54,141 bases of DNA, from the NCBI RefSeq assembly GCF_024391045.1, contig NZ_JANFCZ010000028.1, forward strand, positions 1 to 54,141. The letters run 5' to 3'. Below, piece by piece: positions 8,442 through 14,997 of the stretch (positions within the stretch are counted from its first letter, which is position 1; each line of letters starts with the position of its first letter). The DNA is from Pseudarthrobacter sulfonivorans (GTDB lineage: Bacteria > Actinomycetota > Actinomycetes > Actinomycetales > Micrococcaceae). Below the pieces are notes generated by a model. The model saw only the letters and a program-made list of their open reading frames with translations. It ran no database searches and was not told the DNA's origin. The position numbers were made by a program, and so were the translations under genes.

Positions 8442-10448
8442 ATGAGCCTTCACCACCGATCCTCCAAGTACGGCCGGTACGCCGGAGGGCCGGACCCCCT
8501 TGCCCCACCCGTGGACCTGGCCGAAGCCCTCGACGCCATCGCCGAGGACGTCATGGCCGGATATTCGCCCAGGCACGCCCTGCAGGAGTACCTGCGGCGC
8601 GGCGGCCGGAACCGGGAAGGGCTGGATGACCTCGCCCGCCGGGTTCAGCAGCGCCGCAGGGAACTGCTTGGCCGCCACCGGCTGGACGGCACGCTGAACG
8701 AGGTCAAAAAGCTGCTGGACACGGCCGTCCTGGAGGAGCGCAAGCAACTGGCCCGCGACGCCATGATGGACAACACCGACCGCGCGTTCCGCGAGATGCA
8801 GCTGCAGAACCTGCCCCGGTCCACGGCCGCAGCCGTTAATGAGCTTGCCTCCTACGACTGGCAGTCCGGCACCGCCCGGGAGGCCTACGAGAGGATCAAG
8901 GACCTGCTGGGCCGCGAGGTCCTTGACCAGCGCTTCGCCGGGATGAAACAGGCACTCGAAGGCGCCACGGAGGAGGACCGGGCGGCCGTGGCGGACATGC
9001 TGCAGGACCTTAACGAGTTGCTCGACAAACACCGCCGCGGCGAGGACACCGAAGCGGACTTCCAGGACTTCATGGCCAAGCACGGCCAGTTCTTCCCGGA
9101 GAACCCGCAGTCGGTCGAGGAGCTGATCGATGCCCTCGCCCAGCGCGCGGCCGCAGCGCAGCGGCTCATGCAGTCGATGTCCGCCGAGCAGCGCGAGGAA
9201 CTGATGCGCCTCTCCGCTCAGGCTTTCGGCTCGCCCGGACTGATGGCACAGCTGAGCCAACTCGACGCCAACCTGCAGGCACTGCGCCCCGGCGAAGACT
9301 GGACCGGCTCCGAACGGTTCGAAGGGCAGGAAGGCCTCGGGCTGGGGGACGGCACCGGCGTGCTCCAGGACATCGCCGAACTCGACGAGCTGTCCGAACA
9401 GCTCTCCCAGTCCTACAACGGCTGGCATTTGGATGACCTGGACTTGGACGCCCTGGCACGGCAGCTCGGACAGAAGGCCGCGGTGACCGCACGCACCCTC
9501 GCCGACATTGAGCGGGCCATGCAGGACGGCGGCTACTTACGGCGCGGGGCCGACGGCGACCTGCGGCTGTCCCCGCAGGCCATGCGGCGGCTCGGCAAGT
9601 CGCTGCTGCGGGACACGGCCAAGCAGCTCGCCGGGCGGCAAGGGCACCGGGACACCCAGGTGGCCGGCGCCGCCGGCGAACAGACCGGATCAAGCCGTCC
9701 GTGGGAGTTCGGGGACGCGGAGCCCTGGGACGTCACCCGCACCATCACCAACGCCATCCGCCGGACCACGGCCGACGGCGGGGATCCGGGCAGCGGATTG
9801 CGGCTCACCGCCGAGGACATCGAAGTGGCGGAAACAGAGGCACGCACCCAGGCCGCCGTCGTTCTTTTGGTGGATGTGTCGTTCTCGATGGCTGCTGAGG
9901 GGCGGTGGGTGCCCATGAAGCGGACCGCGCTTGCCCTGCACCACCTGGTTTCGAGCCGGTTCCGGGGGGACAGGCTGCAGCTGGTCACCTTCGGGCGCTA
10001 CGCCCGGAACAGGGATATCGGGGAGCTCACCGCGCTGGCGTCACAGCGGGAACAGGGAACCAACCTGCACCACGGCCTGCTGCTTGTCAACCGTTTCTTC
10101 CGGCGGTATCCGTCAATGCAGCACGTGCTCCTGGTGGTGACCGACGGCGAGCCCACCGCTCACCTGTTGCCGGACGGAGACTCGTGGTTTGATTATCCGC
10201 CCGACCCCGAAACCATCCGTGTCACCATTGCCGAACTTGACCGCCTCGGCCGCGCCGGCACCCAAATCACGTTCTTCCGGCTGGGCAACGACCCGGCACT
10301 CGAACGGTTTGTCCAGCGGATGGCACACCGGGTGGACGGCCGGGTGGTGGCCCCCGACGCCGAAGACCTGGGATCAGCCGTTGTAGGGGAGTACCTCAGG
10401 GCGCATTTCCGCGACCGGCCCTTCGGCGAAGCGGACTGGGTCTCGTAG
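8442..10448 (+). CDS. VWA-domain protein, partner of the AAA+ ATPase
   Basis: A 668-residue cytoplasmic protein without a signal peptide or membrane segments. Residues 1-440 are largely helical and charged (many Glu, Arg, Gln, Leu), including stretches that look like coiled coil. The von Willebrand A domain occupies about 465-655: its metal-ion-dependent adhesion site is DVSFS at 478-482, with TDGEPT from 567 as a later part of the site. The ATG at 8442 has GGAGAAAGG about eight bases ahead. With the upstream ATPase it forms a two-gene unit like the chelatase I/D pairs. Its role is unassigned; the long N-terminal region resembles no enzyme known to me. Confidence 0.9.
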   Translation: MSLHHRSSKYGRYAGGPDPLAPPVDLAEALDAIAEDVMAGYSPRHALQEYLRRGGRNREGLDDLARRVQQRRRELLGRHRLDGTLNEVKKLLDTAVLEERKQLARDAMMDNTDRAFREMQLQNLPRSTAAAVNELASYDWQSGTAREAYERIKDLLGREVLDQRFAGMKQALEGATEEDRAAVADMLQDLNELLDKHRRGEDTEADFQDFMAKHGQFFPENPQSVEELIDALAQRAAAAQRLMQSMSAEQREELMRLSAQAFGSPGLMAQLSQLDANLQALRPGEDWTGSERFEGQEGLGLGDGTGVLQDIAELDELSEQLSQSYNGWHLDDLDLDALARQLGQKAAVTARTLADIERAMQDGGYLRRGADGDLRLSPQAMRRLGKSLLRDTAKQLAGRQGHRDTQVAGAAGEQTGSSRPWEFGDAEPWDVTRTITNAIRRTTADGGDPGSGLRLTAEDIEVAETEARTQAAVVLLVDVSFSMAAEGRWVPMKRTALALHHLVSSRFRGDRLQLVTFGRYARNRDIGELTALASQREQGTNLHHGLLLVNRFFRRYPSMQHVLLVVTDGEPTAHLLPDGDSWFDYPPDPETIRVTIAELDRLGRAGTQITFFRLGNDPALERFVQRMAHRVDGRVVAPDAEDLGSAVVGEYLRAHFRDRPFGEADWVS

Positions 10449-10513
10449 CAATTCCCGGGCGATCCTTCACATCATCTGCGAGGATGTGGGAAGAAAAATT
10501 CCCAGGAGGATGC

Positions 10514-10978
10514 ATGCCGTACACAGTTGATTTCAAGAACGTATCCACAATCGGCCTGGAATCGTCGCCGGTAGCGGAGGCGCTGGCAGGGCTGCGAGCC
10601 AACGAGGCACGCTACTTCAAGAACAAGTACGATCACGACTTCACCGTCCAGCCGGCGGACGAAGCGCCGGAAACGCTCGACTGGATCCACGGGATTCTCG
10701 CCAGCGAACGCGATATCGCCATCGCTGCCCGGCCGCTTGAAGTTACCTCCTTCGAGGTGGACGGTACCCGGATGGCGTACGTGTTCTATGAGTCCGGGCT
10801 GTCCATCAACGTGATGTATGGCCTCGAGGAGGGCAGCAAGCGGGCAGTAGGGTTCAAGCTCTCCGACGGTATGGAAATTCCGGAGGAGCTGGCATCAAGC
10901 TTCAAGTTCGCGCGCCAAAAGTCCAAGCTGGCAGGCACCATCCGCGGCTCCTACTTTGTGATCAAGGGCCAGCACTGA
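10514..10978 (+). CDS. Hypothetical protein (154 aa)
   Basis: A 154-residue soluble protein not recognised as any family. The N-terminal half is helical (ESSPVAEALAGLRANEARYF) and the C-terminal half beta-rich (ITSFEV-like, GTRMAYVFYESGLSINVMYGL, GTIRGSYFVIKG). AGGAGGA at 10504-10510 lies only about four bases before the chosen ATG at 10514; an in-frame ATG at 10484 is a less likely alternative. It follows the VWA gene by 65 bases on the same strand, and a hairpin lies after its stop. Codon use is like the neighbours. Confidence 0.65.
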   Translation: MPYTVDFKNVSTIGLESSPVAEALAGLRANEARYFKNKYDHDFTVQPADEAPETLDWIHGILASERDIAIAARPLEVTSFEVDGTRMAYVFYESGLSINVMYGLEEGSKRAVGFKLSDGMEIPEELASSFKFARQKSKLAGTIRGSYFVIKGQH

Positions 10979-11002
10979 CCCCGGCCAGGCCCGACCGCGG
11001 CC

Positions 11003-11029
11003 CCGTAGCCTCGCACCGGCGGGCTACGG
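11003..11029 (+). terminator. Hairpin terminator after the 154-aa gene
   Basis: CCGTAGCC (11003-11010) pairs with GGCTACGG (11022-11029), with an 11-base loop, followed by GTTTACC. The right arm overlaps the TACGGT -10-like box of the next, broken gene, so terminator and promoter are nested. Confidence 0.5.
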
Positions 11030-11036
11030 TTTACCG

Positions 11037-11376
11037 ATGATTCAATCCCGCCAACTCAGCGATGCCGTCAGCATGCGCGTGCTGCGGCCGGGGGACGCGC
11101 CTGCGCTTGCAGCCGCGTACGCGCGCAACCGTGAGTACCTTTCCCCGTGGGAGCCGGTCCGGCCTGAGGAATATTACAGCGAGGCCTGGCAGCGTGCAGA
11201 CATCGCCGGACCTGGGCCTCCACCGACTCGAGGCGAGCACGCTCCTGCACAATGTCGGGTCGCAGCGGGTGCTGCAGAAGGCCGGCTTCAGGCACATTGG
11301 AATGGCACCGCAGTACCTGCGGATTGCCGGAAAGTGGCAGGACCACAACCTCTACCAAGTGATCCTGCACGACTGA
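11037..11376 (+). pseudogene. RimJ/RimL-type GNAT acetyltransferase with internal deletion
   Basis: The first 56 codons (11037 to about 11204) read as the start of a RimJ-type N-acetyltransferase: SMRVLRPGDAPALAAAYARNREYLSPWEP and EYYSEAWQRADI. From about 11210 a different frame (+1) gives the normal C-terminal end, LGLHRLEASTLLHNVGSQRV then LQKAGFRHIGMAPQYLRIAGKW and HNLYQVILHD, stopping at 11376. The middle of the fold, including the acetyl-CoA-binding segment, is absent and the frames do not match. A deletion has therefore removed roughly 80 codons, judged by family length. A leaderless-type promoter (TACGGT, six bases, ATG) is still present. The first frame read alone continues as a long non-homologous tail. 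Confidence 0.85.
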
Positions 11377-11444
11377 ACTCCGGCAAGGTGTGCAGCCCAG
11401 GCTCGCGAAACCACCCGGGCCACGTTGCGTACGTCCTGGCGTTT

Positions 11445-12314
11445 TTAGATGAGTCCCAGTTCGGCGAACGCGTCCACCAGTCCCTCGCGGTGCGGCGGCG
11501 CGGCAACCCGGTCCGCCAGGGCGAGGAGTTCCGGCGAGGACCCTTCGATGACGATGCCCACCCCCGCGAACGCGATCATTTCCAGATCGTTCTGGCCGTC
11601 CCCGGCGGCAATGGTGTCTTCCCGCTCGATGCCCAGCCGGGCAATGACGGCAGCGACGCCGTCGGCCTTGCTGATGCCGTGCTGGAACAGCTCGCCGGCG
11701 TGCCGCCCTTCGTTGGCGATCGAATTGGCCACCACGGCGATGCCGGCGCCAATTTCCCGCGCAAGACGCTCCATGGGGACCGGCGCTTCGAACACCGAGA
11801 CTTTGGCGAAGGCAGTGGCCGCGCGGTCTGTTGTGGCGCGCACGGAGCCCAGGATGGCTGAAGAGCCTGTCGAATGCCCGTCCGGTGCACGCCGGAAATG
11901 CTCTTCGATGATGGCGCGCAGCCGCGGCTCGGCTGCCGGGGCAGCATGCAGCGAATCCTGGGCTTCAAGAATGTAGACGGCTTCGTGCCCGTCGAGGACA
12001 GCCACCGTCCGGGCTGCCAGGTCTGCGGGGAACGTGCGGTCCAGCAGGACCTCACCGTCCACCTCCGCGTAGGCGCCGGCACTTGCCACCACACCGTCAA
12101 AGCCGGCAGCGAGGATGCTCCCGGGCAGCATGGACACCGGACGTCCCGTGCAGAGCAGGACCTTGTGTCCGGCCGAACGCGCGGCCCGGACCGCCCGCAG
12201 GTGACCGTCCGGAACAACCCCGTAGTCCGCGTAGGTGCCGTCGACGTCAAGGAAAATTGCCCGGACTGTTGCCACGGAGGTGTCTTGAGGGGAAGTGGTT
12301 GGCTTGGAGCTCAT
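11445..12314 (-). CDS. HAD-IIB (Cof-type) hydrolase
   Basis: A 289-residue haloacid-dehalogenase phosphatase of the Cof subfamily, whose members dephosphorylate sugar phosphates, flavin mononucleotide or similar metabolites. Motif I is FLDVDGTYADYG (nucleophile D23, acid D25), motif II is LLCTGRP, motif III falls around ISKADGV, and motif IV is AAGDGQNDLEMIAFAGVGIVI. The cap domain lies between II and III. The ATG at 12314 has TACAAT eight bases upstream and no Shine-Dalgarno sequence, so the transcript probably starts at or just before the ATG. It converges on the broken acetyltransferase gene. The substrate cannot be read from sequence. Confidence 0.92.
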   Translation of the reverse strand: MSSKPTTSPQDTSVATVRAIFLDVDGTYADYGVVPDGHLRAVRAARSAGHKVLLCTGRPVSMLPGSILAAGFDGVVASAGAYAEVDGEVLLDRTFPADLAARTVAVLDGHEAVYILEAQDSLHAAPAAEPRLRAIIEEHFRRAPDGHSTGSSAILGSVRATTDRAATAFAKVSVFEAPVPMERLAREIGAGIAVVANSIANEGRHAGELFQHGISKADGVAAVIARLGIEREDTIAAGDGQNDLEMIAFAGVGIVIEGSSPELLALADRVAAPPHREGLVDAFAELGLI

Positions 12315-12424
12315 GATCCCGGATTGTACCGGGGCGTTCCGGCTCGAAGGCCGGACAGCGGGCTACGATGATGTGGCTGCCGGTTCCAACCCGGCCGCAA
12401 GACCCAAGAGCAAGGAACGCTGAG

Positions 12425-12724
12425 ATGGCACAGTCATACTTCCAGGTAGTTGTCCGCTACACGGTTAAGCCCGAGGAAACGGAAACCGTCCTCCGGCTGC
12501 TGGGCGAGATGGCTGCAGCCACCCGGGCGGAAGAAGCGAACCTCTCCTACGAGTTCTTCCAGGGCGTGGAAGACCCCACCCGGATCGTGATCCTGGAGCG
12601 CTATGCGGACGCAGCTGGCTTTACGGCCCACCGTGACTACGAGCATGTCCAGAGCATCGGTGCCGCCCAGATCATCCCGCGGCTGGAACGCCGCACCATC
12701 CAGACCTTCGAAGTCACCGAATAA
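12425..12724 (+). CDS. Antibiotic-biosynthesis-monooxygenase-fold protein
   Basis: A 99-residue protein of the ABM/YgiN dimeric ferredoxin-like fold, whose members include cofactor-free quinol monooxygenases and heme-degrading enzymes. The pattern is typical: QVVVRYTVKPEETETVLRLL, then EEANLSYEFFQGVEDPTRIVILERYADAAGFTAH and the C-terminal RRTIQTFEV strand. No heme-ligand asparagine motif stands out, so a quinol monooxygenase or unknown role is more likely. AAGGA precedes the ATG at 12425 by about nine bases, and a -10-like TACGAT lies at 12364-12369. A short hairpin follows the stop. Confidence 0.85.
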   Translation: MAQSYFQVVVRYTVKPEETETVLRLLGEMAAATRAEEANLSYEFFQGVEDPTRIVILERYADAAGFTAHRDYEHVQSIGAAQIIPRLERRTIQTFEVTE

Positions 12725-12761
12725 GCCCGGATCCGCCTCCTCGAGGGAGGAAGTGGCGGGC
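12725..12761 (+). terminator. Imperfect hairpin after the ABM gene
   Basis: Outer arms GCCCG (12725-12729) and CGGGC (12757-12761) enclose an inner CCTCC/GGAGG pairing around TCGA. There is no T-run. It could be a weak terminator before the exonuclease gene. Confidence 0.35.
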
Positions 12762-12799
12762 CTATGTCCCTGTGGGCCGCTTCCGTGTCAGGATCAGGT

Positions 12800-13738
12800 A
12801 TGTCCCAACGCCTGATGCTGCTCGACACCGCGTCCCTGTACTTCCGCGCCTTCTACGGCCTGCCCGACACCATTCGGCGGCCCGACGGCACACCCGTCAA
12901 CGCGGTCCGCGGACTCCTGGACATGATCGCGCGGCTCACCACCGATTACCGGGCGACGCATCTGGTGGCGTGCTGGGATGACGACTGGCGTCCGCAATGG
13001 CGGGTGGACCTCATTCCGACGTACAAATCACACCGGGTGGCGGAGGTGGTGGCCAACGCCCCGGACATTGAAGTGGTACCGGACGCGCTTGAAGCCCAGC
13101 TTCCCATGATCCGCCGGGTCCTGGAACTGGCAGGCATCGCCGTTGTCGGGGCTGCTGACCATGAGGCCGACGACGTTGTGGGCACCTATGCGAGTGCGGC
13201 CAGCCTTCCCGTCGACGTGGTGACGGGCGACCGCGACCTCTTCCAGCTGGTCGACGACGACCGCCAGGTGCGGGTTATCTACACCGCGCGCGGGATGCGA
13301 AACCTCGAAGTCCTGACCGACGCCGTCGTGGTCGGCAAGTACAGGGTGTTGCCGCAACAGTATGCCGACTATGCGACCCTCCGCGGCGACGCCTCCGACG
13401 GGCTGCCGGGTGTTGCCGGCATCGGCGAAAAGACGGCAGCGGCGCTGCTGGGCGAATACGGCACCCTCGAAGGGCTGCTCGCCGCGGCGGCGGACCCGGG
13501 AAGCGGCCTGTCCGCCTCCGTCCGGTCCAAGCTCGGCGCAGCGGACGGCTACCTCAAGGTCGCGCCAACAGTCGTGAACGTCGTCCGCGACCTCGCGCTG
13601 CCGTCACTGGAGCAGGCAGGCGCGCAACTGCGGCCCGTCGCCGGGGAGCCGCGGGCGGAGCTCGAGCGGCTCGCCGGTGAATGGAACCTGGGCGGTTCGG
13701 TGGCCCGGCTCCTCGCCGCGCTCGACCTCCGGCAGTGA
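12800..13738 (+). CDS. Stand-alone 5'-3' exonuclease (PolA N-terminal type)
   Basis: A 312-residue flap endonuclease/5'-3' exonuclease without polymerase domains. Metal-binding acids typical of the family are visible in LLDTASLYFRAFYG, CWDDDWRPQWR, DHEADDVVGTYA and VVTGDRDLFQLVDD, followed by the helix-hairpin-helix GDASDGLPGVAGIGEKTAAALLGEYG. Such proteins act on branched or RNA-primed DNA alongside PolA, which lies at 37537-40356 in this same window. AGGA lies six bases before the ATG at 12800. Activity is inferred from intact motifs. Confidence 0.93.
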   Translation: MSQRLMLLDTASLYFRAFYGLPDTIRRPDGTPVNAVRGLLDMIARLTTDYRATHLVACWDDDWRPQWRVDLIPTYKSHRVAEVVANAPDIEVVPDALEAQLPMIRRVLELAGIAVVGAADHEADDVVGTYASAASLPVDVVTGDRDLFQLVDDDRQVRVIYTARGMRNLEVLTDAVVVGKYRVLPQQYADYATLRGDASDGLPGVAGIGEKTAAALLGEYGTLEGLLAAAADPGSGLSASVRSKLGAADGYLKVAPTVVNVVRDLALPSLEQAGAQLRPVAGEPRAELERLAGEWNLGGSVARLLAALDLRQ

Positions 13739-13760
13739 GAGCGCCGTCAGCGGCAACACC

Positions 13761-13834
13761 TCACTGACAAGCCCGTCACTGACAAGCCCGTCACTGGCGA
13801 CCCCTGACTGACAAGCCAGTCTCTGACAAACGCG
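13761..13834. repeat. Five degenerate copies of a 15-bp tandem repeat
   Basis: The unit TCACTGACAAGCCCG occurs exactly twice (13761-13775, 13776-13790), then in decayed form at 13791-13804 (14 bases), 13805-13819 and 13820-13834. The array fills the space between the convergent exonuclease and DUF1540 genes. No hairpin or open frame explains it. Confidence 0.85.
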
Positions 13835-13847
13835 TCAGGGAAGGAGC

Positions 13848-14132
13848 TTAGGGGTGCGCGTAGGTGAGGCAATCGGCGTTGTCACGGCCGGGGCCCACAT
13901 GGACCTCCGTGGCCTTGCACATCAGGTGGTCGTTGTGGACGCACTCCCCGCGCTGGCAGGCGCCGACGTCGGCCAGCACCTTGGGCAGGCCGCCGTGCAT
14001 GCCGGTGTCGATGAAGGTGGCGCAGGACGCGTGGTCTTCGGCGCCGCCCACCGTGATGGCGGCGGCGTTGCAGTGGGAATGGTCGTTGAAGGAACAGTTC
14101 GCAACACTGCAGTCTGCGACGTGCGTTGTCAT
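13848..14132 (-). CDS. Double DUF1540 cysteine-rich protein
   Basis: A 94-residue protein made of two DUF1540 modules. The first runs about 6-40 (DCSVANCSFNDHSHCNAAAITVGG then HASCATF) and the second about 57-91 (GACQRGECVHNDHLMCKATEVHVGP then DADCLTY-like). Each has four cysteines in the same C-x4-C-x7-C-...-C spacing plus histidines, suggesting one metal ion, probably zinc, per module. No signal peptide is seen. GGAGGA lies about five bases before the ATG at 14132. The function of DUF1540 proteins is unknown. Confidence 0.9.
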   Translation of the reverse strand: MTTHVADCSVANCSFNDHSHCNAAAITVGGAEDHASCATFIDTGMHGGLPKVLADVGACQRGECVHNDHLMCKATEVHVGPGRDNADCLTYAHP

Positions 14133-14248
14133 GGGAATCCTCCGTGTTCTGGCTGCCCGGGCGGGCTGCTCGCTCAGCCCACGGTAACGCCGCCGATCAC
14201 GATCAATAAAGGCCCAGTCGTTTGACCTAATTCGTCGCGTACCTTAAC

Positions 14249-14268
14249 TCCCTGATCTTAATCAGGGA
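14249..14268 (-). terminator. Hairpin overlapping the stop of the 2H-phosphoesterase gene
   Basis: TCCCTGAT (14249-14256) pairs perfectly with ATCAGGGA (14261-14268). The four-base loop 14257-14260 contains the TAA stop of the gene on -. It may act as a terminator; no strong T-run follows. Confidence 0.5.
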
Positions 14269-14848
14269 CTTTGTCAGCAGCCGGCAGGAACTGGCCGTTC
14301 CTGATCCGGGACGGCCCGCAGTCCACGGTGACGGGCGGGATGGTCCATGGTCCGCGTTCCCGCAGCGGCGGCCGGCCGACGGCGACGTGGGGCACCCAAT
14401 GCGGATATCTGAAGCCCAGCGCCGGGGAGCCGAGGATAAAGTCGTCCACATTGTCCACCAGGAGTCCGTCCAGCAGGTCCCGGAGTCCCTGCACCAGGGA
14501 AACCTGGTAATCGTGGACGTGTTGCGGGACGTCCACCTCGAGTCCGGAAATCCTGCCGCCCAGGACGATCAGCCGGTCCGAGGTTCCGGCGAAGCCTGCC
14601 AGCCCAGGGAGGCAACGCAGCCACCGCACGGTGGCACGGCTCGCGTCTCCGGCGGGCGTGATGCCTTTGGTCCAGTCCTGCACGTCCTGGGCGAAGTCAT
14701 CGAGGATGCCTATGTGCAGCAGGGTCAGGTGCAGCCCCTGCGGCCTGCGGAGCGACTGGACGACGTTGCCCAGTGACTCGTAGTCAGACGGACCGGAGCC
14801 GACACGGAGGACAGGAGCCTCCACCGTGATGCGGGGCGGCGCTTGCAT
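14258..14848 (-). CDS. 2H phosphoesterase-like (2'-5' RNA ligase family) protein
   Basis: A 196-residue protein with the two histidine motifs of the 2H superfamily: HLT at 40-42 (GLHLTLLHIG) and HVA at 153-155 (HWVPHVAVGR). The superfamily covers 2'-5' RNA ligases and cyclic phosphodiesterases acting on RNA ends or nucleotide-derived substrates. The second motif ends in Ala rather than Ser or Thr, which may weaken catalysis. The ATG at 14848 is chosen because GAGGAGG lies about five bases upstream; the longer in-frame start at 14881 lacks such a site. It is divergent from the EF-G-like gene. The fold assignment is from motif spacing only. Confidence 0.7.
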   Translation of the reverse strand: MQAPPRITVEAPVLRVGSGPSDYESLGNVVQSLRRPQGLHLTLLHIGILDDFAQDVQDWTKGITPAGDASRATVRWLRCLPGLAGFAGTSDRLIVLGGRISGLEVDVPQHVHDYQVSLVQGLRDLLDGLLVDNVDDFILGSPALGFRYPHWVPHVAVGRPPLRERGPWTIPPVTVDCGPSRIRNGQFLPAADKVPD

Positions 14849-14997
14849 GCGGACCTCCTCAGGCTGGCGTTCCAGTGCCATTATCCTCCGCTGCGAAACC
14901 CTCGCCCCGCGGGATCCTATTGCCGTTCAGGGCGCCATGGTGTCGAATCAAAGAAGACAATTCGGCCCGGTGGACGGCACGACGCCAGGAGGTTCCC

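Noticed and set aside
11037..11861. 274-codon frame running on from the acetyltransferase start
   Set aside because: Only the first 56 residues look like a protein; the rest is antisense to the HAD hydrolase and follows from the frameshift.
13761..13834. CRISPR-like array
   Set aside because: The units are adjacent without spacers, only 15 bases long and no cas gene is near.
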